This document shows positions 40,069 through 51,634 of a stretch of 64,000 nt of DNA, piece after piece. Every line of letters starts with the position of its first letter. The first letter of the stretch is position 1. The notes below the pieces were generated by a model. The model was given only the letters and a program-made list of their open reading frames with translations. It searched no databases and was not told the origin of the DNA. The stretch covers positions 4,464,001 through 4,528,000 of the forward strand of contig NZ_CP098325.1 in the NCBI RefSeq assembly GCF_023639785.1. The letters run 5' to 3'. The position numbers were made by a program, and so were the translations under genes. The DNA is from Leclercia adecarboxylata (GTDB taxonomy: Bacteria > Pseudomonadota > Gammaproteobacteria > Enterobacterales > Enterobacteriaceae).

Positions 40069-40073
40069 ACACT

Positions 40074-41558
40074 ATGCTCCGGTCTACCTCGCTTTATGCA
40101 GCTATTGATTTAGGTTCAAATAGTTTTCATATGCTGGTTGTACGCGAGGTAGCGGGAAGTGTACAAACGCTGACGCGAATTAAACGCAAGGTCCGTCTCG
40201 CGGCGGGCCTGAGTGCTGATAATCAGCTTTCGCCAGAGGCCATGGAGCGCGGCTGGCAATGCCTGCGCCTGTTTGCCGAACGTCTGCAGGATATCCCTCC
40301 TCAGCAAATCCGCGTTGTCGCCACCGCAACCCTGCGTCTGGCGGTAAATGCCGGTGAGTTTATTGCTACTGCCCAGCAAATCCTCGGTTGCCCGATACAG
40401 GTGATCAGCGGTGAAGAAGAAGCCCGCCTGATTTATCAGGGTGTGGCGCATACTACGGGCGGTGATGAGCGTCGCCTGGTGGTGGATATCGGTGGTGCAA
40501 GCACGGAACTGGTTACCGGGAATGGCGCCCAGGCGACCTCCCTGAACAGCCTGTCCATGGGGTGCGTCACCTGGCTTGAACGCTACTTCACCGATCGCAA
40601 TCTGGCACAGGAAAACTTCGATGACGCGGAAAAAGCCGCTCGCGAAGTTCTGCGTCCGGTGGCGGATGAACTTCGTTATCATGGCTGGAAAGTCTGCGTA
40701 GGCGCTTCGGGCACCGTTCAGGCGTTGCAGGAAATCATGATGGCGCAGGGGATGGATGAGCGCATCACGCTGGCCAAACTTCAGCAGTTAAAACAGCGCG
40801 CAATCCTTTGTGGCCGCCTGGAAGAGCTGGAAATTGAAGGCCTCACCCTTGAGCGCGCGCTGGTATTCCCAAGCGGGCTGGCGATCCTGATTGCCATTTT
40901 CACCGAGCTGAACATTCAGTGCATGACACTCGCGGGCGGTGCGCTGCGTGAAGGTCTGGTTTACGGCATGCTGCATCTGGCGGTCGACCAGGATATTCGC
41001 CATCATACCCTGCGCAACATTCAGCGTCGGTTCATGGTCGATATTGATCAGGCTCACCGGGTTGCAAATCTTGCTGAACATTTCCTCGATATGGTCGATA
41101 ACGAGTGGCATATTGAGCCGATTTGTCGCGAATTACTGATTAGCGCCTGCCAGCTGCATGAAATTGGCCTGAGCGTCGATTTCAGGCAAGCACCGCTGCA
41201 CGCGGCCTATCTGGTTCGCAATCTCGATTTGCCGGGTTTTACCCCCGCGCAAAAGAAACTCCTTGCCACGCTGCTGTTAAACCAGACCAACCCTGTCGAT
41301 CTCTCTTCGCTCCACCAGCAAAACGCGGTTCCCCCGCGCGTCGCCGAACATCTTTGTCGCCTGCTGCGTCTGGCGATCCTGTTTGCCAGCCGTCGCCGGG
41401 ATGATCTACTGCCGGCCATCACGCTGATGGCGGAAGGTGAAAAGCTGACGCTAAGCTTGCCGGAAAACTGGCTGGATACGCATCCGCTGGGCGCCGAAAT
41501 GCTCGTACAGGAGTGCCAGTGGCAGAGCTACGTGCACTGGATGCTTGAAGTCCACTAA
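40074..41558 (+). CDS. gppA: Guanosine pentaphosphate phosphohydrolase GppA
   Basis: GppA converts pppGpp to ppGpp in the stringent response. It has 494 residues and an ASKHA-type actin-like fold: phosphate loop [12 protein letters not shown] at 9-20, [11 protein letters not shown] and [11 protein letters not shown], with a C-terminal HD-like helical domain (HEIGLSVDF). Five bases after rhlB, so probably co-transcribed. It converges on rep; a stem CCCCGGTA/TACCGGGG (41569-41594) lies between them. Confidence 0.96.
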   Translation: MLRSTSLYAAIDLGSNSFHMLVVREVAGSVQTLTRIKRKVRLAAGLSADNQLSPEAMERGWQCLRLFAERLQDIPPQQIRVVATATLRLAVNAGEFIATAQQILGCPIQVISGEEEARLIYQGVAHTTGGDERRLVVDIGGASTELVTGNGAQATSLNSLSMGCVTWLERYFTDRNLAQENFDDAEKAAREVLRPVADELRYHGWKVCVGASGTVQALQEIMMAQGMDERITLAKLQQLKQRAILCGRLEELEIEGLTLERALVFPSGLAILIAIFTELNIQCMTLAGGALREGLVYGMLHLAVDQDIRHHTLRNIQRRFMVDIDQAHRVANLAEHFLDMVDNEWHIEPICRELLISACQLHEIGLSVDFRQAPLHAAYLVRNLDLPGFTPAQKKLLATLLLNQTNPVDLSSLHQQNAVPPRVAEHLCRLLRLAILFASRRRDDLLPAITLMAEGEKLTLSLPENWLDTHPLGAEMLVQECQWQSYVHWMLEVH

Positions 41559-41568
41559 CCACGACGAT

Positions 41569-41594
41569 CCCCGGTAGCGCTAAGCATACCGGGG
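41569..41594. terminator. Inverted repeat between convergent gppA and rep
   Basis: Stem CCCCGGTA with TACCGGGG around a ten-base loop. No long T run follows on either strand, so it is a possible weak bidirectional terminator or an mRNA 3'-end structure. Confidence 0.5.
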
Positions 41595-41601
41595 CTTCAG
41601 A

Positions 41602-43623
41602 CTAACGATTTTTAGCCTTTTCCATCATGGCACGAATATTGGCAATACTCGCCTGCCCTTTGTGCATCCGCTCTTCGGCGGTAATCACTTTGCGCTCCTG
41701 CTCCCAGAGCACATCATCCTGAGGTAACTCCAGCAGGAAACGGCTCGGCTCAGGCCGTACCAGCTCGCCATACTGACGTCGCTCCTTACACAACGTAAAG
41801 GTCAGCTCCTTCTGGGCGCGCGTAATGCCCACATAGGCCAGACGACGTTCTTCATCGACATTGTCTTCGTCGATGCTGCTCTGGTGCGGTAGCAAACCCT
41901 CTTCCATTCCCACCAGATAGACATACGGAAATTCCAGCCCTTTCGAGGCATGCAGGGTCATCAGCTGCACCTGATCCGCCTCTTCTTCGCTTTCGCCGCG
42001 TTCCATCATATCGCGCAGGGTAAAGCGGGTGACGACCTGGGTCAGTGTCATCGGCTCGTCGATGTCTGAGCCTTCCAGCATCTCGGTCATCCATGTGAAG
42101 AGCTGGTTGACGTTCTTCATCCGCATCTCGGCCGCTTTCGGGCTGGCGGAAGTCTCATACAGCCAGGATTCATAGTCGATGCCGCGGATCAGATCCCGCA
42201 CCGCATTGATTGGTTCCCGCTCGCTGAGCTGCTGGATCTCGCGCAGCCAGTGGGTAAAGCGGGTCAGGGATTCATAGCCACGCCCGGTTAACGTCTGGCT
42301 CAGGCCCATATCGAAACTGGCCGTAAGCAGGCTCTTGTTACGGGTCATTGCCCACTCGCCCAGTTTTTGCAGCGTCGCCGGGCCAATTTCGCGCTTCGGC
42401 GTATTCACGATCCGCAAAAAGGCGCTGTCATCATCCGAATTGGTCAGCACCCGCAGGTAGGCGAGCAGATCTTTGATTTCCGGGCGCGAGAAGAACGACG
42501 TCCCCCCGGAGATTTTGTACGGGATGCGGTTCTGCATCAGCATCTTTTCAAAGACCCGCGACTGGTGATTCCCGCGATAGAGAATGGCGTAGTCTTTGTA
42601 GTTGGTTTTGTTCACAAAGTGGTGAGCGATCAGTTCACCCGCGACGCGTTCAGCTTCGTGATCTTCGTTATTAGCGCTGAGCACCTTCAGCTCCGTGCCA
42701 TACCCGAGTTCAGAGAACAGGCGTTTTTCGAAAACGTGCGGGTTGTTGGCGATAAGGATGTTGGCCGCCTTCAGAATGCGCCCGGATGAGCGGTAGTTCT
42801 GCTCCAGCTTAATCACCTGCAGCGCCGGAAAGTCCTTGCTGAGCAGGACCAGGTTCTGCGGACGCGCGCCGCGCCAGGAGTAGATCGACTGGTCATCATC
42901 GCCTACCACGGTGAAACGCGCCCGCTGGCCCACCAGCAGTTTCACCAGCTCGTACTGGCTGGTGTTGGTGTCCTGATATTCATCCACCAGCAGATAGCGG
43001 ATCTTGTTCTGCCAGCGCTCGCGCACCTCTTGATTGCTTTGCAGCAACAGCGTAGGCAGCAGGATCAGGTCGTCAAAGTCGAGCACGTTACAGGCTTTAA
43101 GGTGATCGTTATAGAGGCTGTAACAGTGGGCGAAGATCCGATCCCGCTCCCCTTTGGCGCTTGCGGCGGCCTGGGCTGGGTTCATCAGATCGTTTTTCCA
43201 GTTGGAGATCGTGGAGATCAACTGCTGCAGCACCACTTTGTCATCTTCGATCAGCCCTTCGGTCAGCTCTTTGAGCAACGCCACCTGATCGGTATCGTCA
43301 AACAGCGAGAAGTTAGCTTTCATCCCCAACGCGGCGTATTCGCGCTTAATGATATCCAGCCCCAGGGTATGGAAGGTGGAGATCATCAGGCCACGCGCCT
43401 CTTTGCGCCCTAATGTCTGACCGACACGCTCTTTCATCTCGCGCGCGGCTTTGTTAGTAAAGGTCACCGCTGCGATATGGCGTGCCTGATAGCCGCAGCC
43501 GCGGATCAGGTGAGCGATTTTGTTGGTGATGACGCGGGTTTTACCGGAACCCGCCCCTGCCAGCACCAGGCATGGTCCAGTAACGAATTCGACCGCTTGT
43601 TGTTGTCCAGGGTTTAAACGCAT
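41602..43623 (-). CDS. rep: ATP-dependent DNA helicase Rep
   Basis: A 673-residue SF1A 3'-5' helicase that travels with the replisome through DnaB and clears proteins from DNA. Walker A AGAGSGKT is at 22-29, VDEYQDT is the Walker B-type motif, [13 protein letters not shown] follows, and the C terminus is basic. The start at 43623 (MRLNPGQQ) matches E. coli; an in-frame Met at 43638 adds five residues. Paralogue of UvrD at 8429-10591. Confidence 0.97.
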   Translation of the reverse strand: MRLNPGQQQAVEFVTGPCLVLAGAGSGKTRVITNKIAHLIRGCGYQARHIAAVTFTNKAAREMKERVGQTLGRKEARGLMISTFHTLGLDIIKREYAALGMKANFSLFDDTDQVALLKELTEGLIEDDKVVLQQLISTISNWKNDLMNPAQAAASAKGERDRIFAHCYSLYNDHLKACNVLDFDDLILLPTLLLQSNQEVRERWQNKIRYLLVDEYQDTNTSQYELVKLLVGQRARFTVVGDDDQSIYSWRGARPQNLVLLSKDFPALQVIKLEQNYRSSGRILKAANILIANNPHVFEKRLFSELGYGTELKVLSANNEDHEAERVAGELIAHHFVNKTNYKDYAILYRGNHQSRVFEKMLMQNRIPYKISGGTSFFSRPEIKDLLAYLRVLTNSDDDSAFLRIVNTPKREIGPATLQKLGEWAMTRNKSLLTASFDMGLSQTLTGRGYESLTRFTHWLREIQQLSEREPINAVRDLIRGIDYESWLYETSASPKAAEMRMKNVNQLFTWMTEMLEGSDIDEPMTLTQVVTRFTLRDMMERGESEEEADQVQLMTLHASKGLEFPYVYLVGMEEGLLPHQSSIDEDNVDEERRLAYVGITRAQKELTFTLCKERRQYGELVRPEPSRFLLELPQDDVLWEQERKVITAEERMHKGQASIANIRAMMEKAKNR

Positions 43624-43735
43624 GGGAGTATTGCTCAATCTTCGAACGGGGTGGGGATTGTAGCAGAAAGCCGGGGGCAGATTTAACGGCTAATGATAAA
43701 GTGAAGAAAACGCGATTAACCCCGAGAGTGAAACC

Positions 43736-44348
<613 letters not shown>

Positions 44349-44353
44349 ACAGC

Positions 44354-44378
44354 AAGGCCTTCTCAAAGAGAAGGCCTT
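44354..44378 (+). terminator. Hairpin after ppiC
   Basis: A perfect 11-base-pair stem, AAGGCCTTCTC with GAGAAGGCCTT, and a three-base loop, followed by TAATGTTTG. The T run is short, so it is a probable terminator that may act in both directions between ppiC and ilvC. Confidence 0.7.
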
Positions 44379-44387
44379 TAATGTTTG

Positions 44388-44424
44388 CTCCCTCTCCCTG
44401 TGGGAGAGGGTTGGGGTGAGGGCA
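44388..44424. repeat. CCCTCTCCC-type dispersed palindromic repeat
   Basis: CCCTCTCCC, a two-base loop and GGGAGAGGG, followed by TTGGGGTGAGGGC. This element type is common between genes in many proteobacteria. It lies in the ppiC-ilvC convergent gap. Confidence 0.65.
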
Positions 44425-44445
44425 TCAGCCCGCACCTTTTGGCTT

Positions 44446-45921
44446 TTAGCCCGCGACCGCAATACGTTTCATATCGGTCATATAGCCGCGCAGCTTCTGA
44501 CCAATCTTCTCGATTTCATGGCTGCGAATTGCATCGTTCACATCGCGCAGCTGGGCGTTATCCACCGCACCTTCAGGAATCGCTTTGCCCAGGTCACCCG
44601 CCTGCAGGGTGGTCATGAACTCTTTCAACAGCGGCACACAAGCGTAAGAGAACAGGTAGTTACCGTACTCGGCGGTATCGGAGATAACCACGTTCATCTC
44701 ATACAGACGCTTACGGGCGATGGTGTTCGCGATCAGCGGCAGCTCGTGCAGTGACTCGTAGTAAGCAGATTCTTCGATAATGCCGGAATCAACCATGGTT
44801 TCGAATGCCAGCTCAACGCCTGCTTTCACCATCGCGATCATCAGTACGCCTTTATCGAAGTACTCCTGCTCGCTGATTTTGCCTTCAAACTGTGCAGCGG
44901 TTTCGAACGCGGTTTTACCGGTCTCTTCACGCCATGTCAGCAGTTTTTTGTCGTCGTTGGCCCAGTCCGCCATCATGCCGGAAGAGAACTCGCCGGAGAT
45001 GATGTCGTCCATATGTTTCTGGAACAGCGGTGCCATGATGGTTTTCAGCTGTTCAGACAGCGCGTAAGCACGCAGTTTTGCCGGGTTAGACAGGCGATCC
45101 ATCATCAGGGTGATACCACCCTGCTTCAGCGCTTCGGTGATGGTTTCCCAGCCGAACTGAATCAGCTTTTCCGCGTACGCCGGGTCGGTACCCTCTTCCA
45201 CCAGCTTGTCGAAGCACAGCAGAGAGCCGGCCTGCAGCATACCGCACAGGATAGTCTGCTCGCCCATCAGGTCAGATTTCACTTCGGCAACGAAGGAGGA
45301 TTCCAGCACGCCTGCACGGTGGCCGCCGGTCGCTGCTGCCCATGCTTTGGCAATGGCCATGCCTTCGCCTTTTGGATCGTTTTCCGGGTGAACCGCGATC
45401 AGGGTTGGCACGCCGAAACCACGTTTGTACTCTTCACGCACTTCGGTACCCGGGCACTTCGGCGCCACCATCACAACGGTGATGTCTTTACGGATCTGCT
45501 CACCCACTTCAACGATGTTGAAGCCGTGAGAGTAACCCAGCGCCGCACCGTCTTTCATCATCGGCTGTACGGAACGCACAACGTCAGAGTGCTGTTTGTC
45601 TGGCGTCAGGTTAACAACCAGATCCGCCTGCGGGATCAACTCTTCGTAGGTACCGACTTTGAAGCCGTTTTCGGTCGCTTTGCGCCAGGAAGCACGCTTT
45701 TCAGCAATGGCTTCTTTACGCAGGGCGTAAGAGATATCCAGACCGGAGTCACGCATGTTCAGGCCCTGGTTCAGGCCCTGTGCGCCACAGCCGACGATGA
45801 CCACTTTTTTACCCTGAAGGTAGCTCGCGCCATCGGCAAATTCATCGCGCGCCATGAAGCGGCATTTGCCCAGCTGTGCCAGCTGCTGGCGCAGGTTCAG
45901 TGTATTAAAGTAGTTAGCCAT
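44446..45921 (-). CDS. ilvC: Ketol-acid reductoisomerase (class II)
   Basis: IlvC converts acetolactate and acetohydroxybutyrate to dihydroxy acids with NADPH and Mg2+. The 491-residue class II enzyme has the NADPH motif GCGAQG at 44-49 and a duplicated C-terminal knotted domain. Length equals E. coli. It is transcribed away from its activator gene ilvY and converges on ppiC. Confidence 0.97.
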   Translation of the reverse strand: MANYFNTLNLRQQLAQLGKCRFMARDEFADGASYLQGKKVVIVGCGAQGLNQGLNMRDSGLDISYALRKEAIAEKRASWRKATENGFKVGTYEELIPQADLVVNLTPDKQHSDVVRSVQPMMKDGAALGYSHGFNIVEVGEQIRKDITVVMVAPKCPGTEVREEYKRGFGVPTLIAVHPENDPKGEGMAIAKAWAAATGGHRAGVLESSFVAEVKSDLMGEQTILCGMLQAGSLLCFDKLVEEGTDPAYAEKLIQFGWETITEALKQGGITLMMDRLSNPAKLRAYALSEQLKTIMAPLFQKHMDDIISGEFSSGMMADWANDDKKLLTWREETGKTAFETAAQFEGKISEQEYFDKGVLMIAMVKAGVELAFETMVDSGIIEESAYYESLHELPLIANTIARKRLYEMNVVISDTAEYGNYLFSYACVPLLKEFMTTLQAGDLGKAIPEGAVDNAQLRDVNDAIRSHEIEKIGQKLRGYMTDMKRIAVAG

Positions 45922-46035
45922 GGGTGATACCTCGTGATGTTGTGTGTCTTATTGTTCGGTTCGCGTTTCAGCGAGAATGTACCCACATTACAACAGGAAA
46001 TTTATTGCGGAAATTGATATATTCACAACGTCACG

Positions 46036-46050
46036 TTGCAATTTTTGCAA
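46036..46050. promoter_or_regulatory. Candidate IlvY operator
   Basis: Two TTGCAA palindromes (46036-46041 and 46045-46050) separated by three bases lie in the ilvC-ilvY divergent gap, next to the ilvY start. IlvY is a LysR-type regulator that binds tandem operators here in E. coli and activates ilvC with acetolactate or acetohydroxybutyrate. Confidence 0.55.
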
Positions 46051-46073
46051 TGTAAAAAGGTGGAGTGGAATCC

Positions 46074-46964
46074 GTGGATTTACGCGATCTTAAAATGTTT
46101 CTGCATCTGGCGGAAAGCCGCCATTTTGGCCGCAGCGCGCGGGCGATGCACGTCAGCCCCTCCACGCTTTCGCGCCAGATCCAGCGCCTGGAAGAAGACC
46201 TCGGCCAGCCGCTGTTTGTGCGCGATAACCGCACCGTGACCCTCACCGAAGCCGGGGAAGAATTACGCGTCTTTGCCCAGCAGACACTGTTGCAGTATCA
46301 GCAACTGCGCCACACCATCGACCAGCAGGGGCCGTCGCTTTCCGGAGAGCTGCATATTTTCTGTTCTGTCACGGCGGCCTACAGCCATCTGCCGCCGATC
46401 CTCGACCGCTTTCGCGCCGAACATCCCTCGGTGGAGATAAAACTCACCACGGGCGATGCCGCTGACGCAATGGAAAAAGTGGTGACAGGTGAAGCGGATC
46501 TGGCGATTGCCGGTAAACCGGAGACCTTACCGGGGGCGGTGGCATTCTCGATGCTGGAAAATCTGGCGGTGGTGTTGATTGCTCCGGCGCTGCCCTGCCC
46601 GGTCCGTAATCAGGTGTCGGTAGAAAAGCCCGACTGGTCAACGGTGCCGTTTATCATGGCCGATCAGGGGCCGGTGCGTCGCCGTATTGAGCTGTGGTTC
46701 CGCCGTCAGAAGATCAGTAATCCTTCAATTTACGCCACGGTCGGCGGCCATGAGGCGATGGTTTCAATGGTGGCGCTGGGGTGCGGCGTGGCGCTGCTGC
46801 CGGAAGTGGTGCTGGAGAACAGCCCGGAACCGGTTCGCAATCGCGTGATGATTCTGGAGCGCAGCGACGAGAAAACGCCGTTTGAGCTTGGCGTGTGCGC
46901 ACAAAAAAAGCGGCTACAGGAGCCGCTTATTGAAGCATTCTGGCAAATTTTGCCGAATCATTAA
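46074..46964 (+). CDS. ilvY: LysR-type activator of ilvC
   Basis: A 296-residue LysR regulator with an N-terminal winged HTH (SRHFGRSARAMHVSPSTLSR) and a C-terminal inducer-binding domain. The GTG at 46074 is chosen because AGGTGGAG lies about nine bases upstream and the protein then matches E. coli; another GTG at 46065 is too close to that site. Divergent from its target ilvC and overlapping the end of ilvA by four bases. Confidence 0.95.
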   Translation: MDLRDLKMFLHLAESRHFGRSARAMHVSPSTLSRQIQRLEEDLGQPLFVRDNRTVTLTEAGEELRVFAQQTLLQYQQLRHTIDQQGPSLSGELHIFCSVTAAYSHLPPILDRFRAEHPSVEIKLTTGDAADAMEKVVTGEADLAIAGKPETLPGAVAFSMLENLAVVLIAPALPCPVRNQVSVEKPDWSTVPFIMADQGPVRRRIELWFRRQKISNPSIYATVGGHEAMVSMVALGCGVALLPEVVLENSPEPVRNRVMILERSDEKTPFELGVCAQKKRLQEPLIEAFWQILPNH

Positions 46965-48505
46965 CCCGCCAGAAAGAACCTGAACGCCGGGTTGTGGGTC
47001 TCGTCATGACACTCATAGCCCAGTTCGTTCAGCCGCGTTTCGAAATCCGGTTCATGCTCGCCCAGTTCGAACGCCGCCAGCACCCGACCGTAGTCGGTAC
47101 CATGGCTACGGTAGTGGAACAGGGAAATGTTCCAGTGCGTACCGAGGGTATGCAGAAACTTCAGCAGCGCGCCGGGTGATTCCGGGAACTCAAAGCTGAA
47201 CAGGCGCTCCCGTAACGGCTTCGATGGCCGCCCGCCCACCATGTAACGCACGTGCAGCTTCGCCATTTCATCGTCGGAAAGATCCACCACGCTATAGCCG
47301 CCGTCGTGCAGCAGGTTGAGGATCTCTTTACGCTCTTCAACACCACGGCTCAGGCGTACGCCAACAAAAATGCAGGCATCTTTAGCATCGGCAAAACGGT
47401 AGTTAAACTCCGTCACCGAACGACCGCCCAGCAGCTGGCAGAACTTCAGGAAGCTGCCCTTCTCTTCCGGGATGGTTACCGCCAGCAGCGCTTCACGCTG
47501 CTCGCCCAGCTCACAACGTTCAGAGACGTAGCGCAGGCCGTGGAAGTTCACGTTAGCACCAGAAAGCACATGGGCCAGACGCTCACCGCGAATGTTGTGC
47601 TGGGCGATGTATTTTTTCATTCCCGCCAGCGCCAGCGCACCGGACGGCTCTGCCACCGCACGCACATCCTCGAACAGGTCTTTCATTGCGGCACAGATGG
47701 CATCGCTGTCGACGGTAATGATGTCGTCGAGATACTCCCGGCAAACGCGGAAGGTTTCATCCCCGATACGTTTCACCGCCACCCCTTCGGCAAACAGCCC
47801 AACGCGGGGCAGATCCACCGGATGTCCGGCATCCAGCGCCGCCTTCAGGCAGGCAGAATCTTCCGCCTCAACGGCAATCACTTTGATTTGCGGCATCAGC
47901 TGCTTGATAAGCACCGCCACGCCTGCTGCCAGGCCACCGCCGCCGACCGGGACAAACACCCGGTCAAGATGGGCATCCTGCTGCAGCAGCTCCAGCGCCA
48001 GCGTACCCTGGCCTGCAATGACCATCGGGTGATCGAACGGCGGCACCCAGGTGAATCCCTGCTGCTGCGCCAGCTCGATCGCTTTAGCTTTTGCCTCGTC
48101 AAAATTGGCACCATGGAGCAGCACTTCGCCGCCAAAACCGCGCACGGCGTCCACTTTGATATCCGCCGTGGCCACCGGCATCACGATCAGCGCTTTTAAC
48201 CCCAGACGCGCAGACGAGAACGCCACGCCCTGAGCATGATTCCCCGCCGACGCGGTGATCACGCCGCGCGCTTTTTGCTCGTCGGTCAGCCCGGCCATCA
48301 TCGCGTAAGCGCCGCGCAGCTTAAAACTGTGCACCGGCTGACGGTCTTCACGTTTGACGAGGATAACGTTATCCAGGCGCGAGGAGAGTTTGTCCATTTT
48401 TTGCAGCGGCGTGACCTGTACCGCCTCATAGACCGGCGCGCGTAGCACTGCCCTGAGATATTCCGCCCCCTCAGGGGCGGTGGATAAGGGTTGGGATTCG
48501 GCCAT
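46961..48505 (-). CDS. ilvA: Biosynthetic threonine deaminase
   Basis: IlvA converts threonine to 2-oxobutyrate, the isoleucine-inhibited first step. The 514-residue protein has the PLP Lys62 in HSFKLRGAY, the phosphate-binding loop SAGNHAQG, and two C-terminal ACT-like regulatory domains. Two adjacent ATGs exist (48508 and 48505); I use the second, which gives the E. coli length. The ilvD stop overlaps this start region (TAATGATG). Last gene of ilvLGMEDA, converging on ilvY. Confidence 0.97.
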   Translation of the reverse strand: MAESQPLSTAPEGAEYLRAVLRAPVYEAVQVTPLQKMDKLSSRLDNVILVKREDRQPVHSFKLRGAYAMMAGLTDEQKARGVITASAGNHAQGVAFSSARLGLKALIVMPVATADIKVDAVRGFGGEVLLHGANFDEAKAKAIELAQQQGFTWVPPFDHPMVIAGQGTLALELLQQDAHLDRVFVPVGGGGLAAGVAVLIKQLMPQIKVIAVEAEDSACLKAALDAGHPVDLPRVGLFAEGVAVKRIGDETFRVCREYLDDIITVDSDAICAAMKDLFEDVRAVAEPSGALALAGMKKYIAQHNIRGERLAHVLSGANVNFHGLRYVSERCELGEQREALLAVTIPEEKGSFLKFCQLLGGRSVTEFNYRFADAKDACIFVGVRLSRGVEERKEILNLLHDGGYSVVDLSDDEMAKLHVRYMVGGRPSKPLRERLFSFEFPESPGALLKFLHTLGTHWNISLFHYRSHGTDYGRVLAAFELGEHEPDFETRLNELGYECHDETHNPAFRFFLAG

Positions 48506-48507
48506 CA

Positions 48508-50358
48508 TTAGCCCCCAAGTTTAGATTTATCGCGCACTGCGCCTTTATCTGCACTGGTGGCAAGGGTCGCGTAAGCGCGCAGGGCGAAGGAGACTTCACG
48601 CTGGCGATCTTTCGGCGTCCAGGCTTTATCTCCACGCGCAACCTGAGCTTCGCGGCGGGCCGCAATTTCCTGGTCGCTCAGCTTCAGCTGAATGGCGCGA
48701 TTCGGAATGTCGATCTCGATCAGATCGCCATCTTCGATGATGGCAATGTTGCCACCGCTTGCCGCTTCTGGCGAAACGTGGCCGATAGAAAGACCGGATG
48801 TCCCGCCGGAGAAACGACCGTCGGTGATCAGCGCACAGGCTTTGCCCAGGCCCATCGATTTCAGGAAGGTGGTCGGGTAGAGCATCTCCTGCATACCCGG
48901 GCCTCCTTTTGGCCCTTCGTAGCGGATCACCACCACGTCGCCTTCAACCACTTTGCCGCCGAGGATCGCTTCTACCGCCTCGTCCTGGCTTTCATAAACT
49001 TTTGCCGGGCCGGTAAATTTCAGGATGCTGTCGTCCACGCCTGCGGTTTTAACGATACAGCCGTTTTCCGCGAAGTTGCCATAGAGAACCGCCAGGCCAC
49101 CATCTTTGCTGTAGGCATTTTCCAGCGAGCGGATACAGCCCCCGGCGCGATCGTCATCCAGGGTATCCCAGCGACAATCCTGCGAGAACGCCTGCGTGGT
49201 GCGGATACCTGCCGGACCAGCGCGGAACATTTTTTTCACGGCTTCGTCTTTGGTCAGCATCACGTCGTACTGATCCAGAGACTGAGGCAGCGTCAGGCCC
49301 AGCACGTTTTTCACGTCGCGGTTCATTAATCCGGCGCGATCCAGCTCGCCCAAAATACCCAGCACGCCACCGGCACGGTGAACATCTTCCATATGGTATT
49401 TCTGCGTGCTCGGCGCAACTTTACACAGCTGCGGCACTTTGCGGGAGAGCTTGTCGATATCGCTCATGGTGAAGTCGATTTCGGCTTCCTGCGCAGCGGC
49501 CAGCAGGTGCAGAACGGTGTTGGTGGAACCGCCCATGGCGATATCCAGGGTCATGGCGTTCTCAAACGCCGCTTTACTGGCGATATTGCGCGGCAGCGCG
49601 CTGGCATCGTCCTGCTCGTAGTAGCGTTTGGTCAGTTCAACGATGCGTTTACCGGCGTTGATAAACAGCTCTTTACGATCGGCGTGGGTCGCCAGCAGCG
49701 AGCCGTTGCCCGGCTGAGACAGCCCCAGCGCTTCGGTCAGGCAGTTCATCGAGTTGGCGGTGAACATACCGGAGCAGGAGCCGCAGGTCGGGCAGGCTGA
49801 ACGCTCAACCTGATCGCTCTGCTCGTCGGACACTTTCGGGTCGGCACCCTGAATCATCGCGTCAACCAGGTCGAGCTTGATGATCTTATCGGAGAGCTTG
49901 GTTTTACCTGCTTCCATCGGGCCGCCGGAGACGAAGATCACCGGAATGTTCAGGCGCAGGGAGGCCATCAGCATCCCCGGGGTGATTTTGTCGCAGTTGG
50001 AGATACAGACCATGGCATCGGCGCAGTGGGCGTTGACCATGTACTCCACCGAGTCGGCAATCAGCTCGCGCGACGGCAGTGAATAAAGCATGCCCCCGTG
50101 CCCCATCGCGATCCCGTCATCCACGGCGATGGTGTTGAACTCTTTCGCCACGCCGCCGGAGGCTTCAATCTGCTCGGCAACCAGCTTCCCGAGGTCGCGC
50201 AGGTGCACGTGGCCCGGCACAAACTGGGTAAAAGAGTTGACCACGGCAATAATCGGTTTCCCGAAATCGGCGTCGGTCATTCCGGTGGCGCGCCACAACG
50301 CGCGGGCGCCCGCCATATTGCGGCCGTGAGTGGTGGTGGCGGAACGGTACTTAGGCAT
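48508..50358 (-). CDS. ilvD: Dihydroxy-acid dehydratase
   Basis: IlvD dehydrates dihydroxyvalerates to 2-oxo acids in valine and isoleucine synthesis and needs an iron-sulfur cluster. Of 616 residues, cluster cysteines are in [10 protein letters not shown] and [12 protein letters not shown], with [14 protein letters not shown] near the C terminus. Length equals E. coli. It lies 60 bases after ilvE and is coupled to ilvA. Confidence 0.97.
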   Translation of the reverse strand: MPKYRSATTTHGRNMAGARALWRATGMTDADFGKPIIAVVNSFTQFVPGHVHLRDLGKLVAEQIEASGGVAKEFNTIAVDDGIAMGHGGMLYSLPSRELIADSVEYMVNAHCADAMVCISNCDKITPGMLMASLRLNIPVIFVSGGPMEAGKTKLSDKIIKLDLVDAMIQGADPKVSDEQSDQVERSACPTCGSCSGMFTANSMNCLTEALGLSQPGNGSLLATHADRKELFINAGKRIVELTKRYYEQDDASALPRNIASKAAFENAMTLDIAMGGSTNTVLHLLAAAQEAEIDFTMSDIDKLSRKVPQLCKVAPSTQKYHMEDVHRAGGVLGILGELDRAGLMNRDVKNVLGLTLPQSLDQYDVMLTKDEAVKKMFRAGPAGIRTTQAFSQDCRWDTLDDDRAGGCIRSLENAYSKDGGLAVLYGNFAENGCIVKTAGVDDSILKFTGPAKVYESQDEAVEAILGGKVVEGDVVVIRYEGPKGGPGMQEMLYPTTFLKSMGLGKACALITDGRFSGGTSGLSIGHVSPEAASGGNIAIIEDGDLIEIDIPNRAIQLKLSDQEIAARREAQVARGDKAWTPKDRQREVSFALRAYATLATSADKGAVRDKSKLGG

Positions 50359-50418
50359 GCGTTATTTACTCCCGTCTATCTGGTAAATGGGACGGTGCGT
50401 GCCGTCCCATATTTATGC

Positions 50419-51348
50419 TTATGGATTAACCTGGTCCAGCCAACCCCATTTATCTTCGGTTTCACCGGTAAAGAGGCCAAAGAAGGCTTCCTGGATACGT
50501 TTGGTGACCGGACCACGGCGGCCTTCGCCTACCTGGATACCGTCAACGCTGCGTACCGGGGTGATCTCTGCTGCAGTGCCGGACATGAATACTTCATCGG
50601 CCAGATATAGCGATTCACGGGACAGCACCTGCTCACGCACTTCGATGCCCAGATCCTGCGCCAGCTTGATGATGGCGTCACGGGTGATACCCGGCAGGGC
50701 GGAAGAGGTGAACGGTGGGGTAAACAGAATGCCGTCTTTAACTTCAAACAGGTTTTCACCCGCACCTTCAGAGATATAGCCGTTCACATCCAGGGCGATA
50801 CCTTCCTGATAGCCGTGGCGACGCGCTTCGCTGCCAACCAGCAGGGAAGAGAGATAGTTGCCGCCCGCTTTGGCTGCGGTTGGGATAGTGTTTGGTGCCA
50901 CACGGTTCCAGGAGGAGACCATTGCGTCGATCCCCTGTTCCAGCGCTTCTGCGCCCAGGTATGCCCCCCACGGGAACGCGGCGATGATCACATCGGTGGT
51001 GTAACCGGCTGGCGGATTTACGCCCATGCCCACATCACCCACGAAAACCAGCGGACGAATATAGGCGCTGGTCAGGTTGTTTTTGCGCAGGACTGCGCGA
51101 CAAGCCTCCATCAGCTCGTCGACGCTCTGAGAAACCGGGAAACGATAAATTTTGGCTGAATCACGCAGACGCTGCATGTGTTCACGATGACGGAACACCA
51201 CCGGGCCTTTGTGTGAGTCGTAGCAACGGATACCTTCAAAGACAGAAGTACCGTAGTGAAGCGCGTGGGACATCACGTGGACTTTAGCGTCCTCCCAGCG
51301 AATCATCTCACCATTAGACCAAATGAAGTCAGCTTTTTTCGTCGTCAT
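50419..51348 (-). CDS. ilvE: Branched-chain amino acid aminotransferase
   Basis: IlvE is a fold-type IV PLP transaminase for valine, isoleucine and leucine. It has 309 residues; PLP Lys160 is in TAAKAGGNYLSS and the cofactor-binding segment is GYISEGAGENLF. The start at 51348 (MTTKKADF) matches E. coli; a longer frame to 51435 runs back through the gap into ilvM. It starts 16 bases after ilvM. Confidence 0.97.
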   Translation of the reverse strand: MTTKKADFIWSNGEMIRWEDAKVHVMSHALHYGTSVFEGIRCYDSHKGPVVFRHREHMQRLRDSAKIYRFPVSQSVDELMEACRAVLRKNNLTSAYIRPLVFVGDVGMGVNPPAGYTTDVIIAAFPWGAYLGAEALEQGIDAMVSSWNRVAPNTIPTAAKAGGNYLSSLLVGSEARRHGYQEGIALDVNGYISEGAGENLFEVKDGILFTPPFTSSALPGITRDAIIKLAQDLGIEVREQVLSRESLYLADEVFMSGTAAEITPVRSVDGIQVGEGRRGPVTKRIQEAFFGLFTGETEDKWGWLDQVNP

Positions 51349-51364
51349 TTTTCTTCCTTTGCGC

Positions 51365-51634
51365 TCAGGCGCGGATTTGTTGTGTTTGTGATGAAGCGGC
51401 GCGCTGCTGGATATCAACCCGGGCGACGTCGACAAGTTTGCTCAACTGGCTAAACAGTAATTCGACGGGGCGCTGGCTGGCAACGGTCAATTCAATATTT
51501 ATGTTCTGGGCATCGGTGGCGGTTTCCATGTTCATCGAACAGATCTGGAACCCACGATGGCGCACCACGCGCAATACACGTTCTAACGTTTCCGGGTTGA
51601 AGCGAGCCTGCACGGCGACCTGATGTTGCATCAT
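51365..51634 (-). CDS. ilvM: Acetolactate synthase II small subunit
   Basis: An 89-residue ACT-domain regulatory subunit that partners IlvG (AHAS II). N-terminal [20 protein letters not shown] and [18 protein letters not shown] match E. coli IlvM, with a C-terminal tail two residues longer. AHAS II is the valine-insensitive isozyme. The start overlaps the ilvG stop by four bases, which fits a fixed subunit ratio. Confidence 0.95.
   Translation of the reverse strand: MMQHQVAVQARFNPETLERVLRVVRHRGFQICSMNMETATDAQNINIELTVASQRPVELLFSQLSKLVDVARVDIQQRAASSQTQQIRA

Noticed and set aside
45013..45927. Plus-strand open frame of 304 codons opposite ilvC
   Set aside because: The mirror of the ilvC codon pattern; composition rich in His, Arg and Gln is typical of antisense shadows.
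47252..48199. Plus-strand open frame of 315 codons opposite ilvA
   Set aside because: Antisense to ilvA with no signal of its own.
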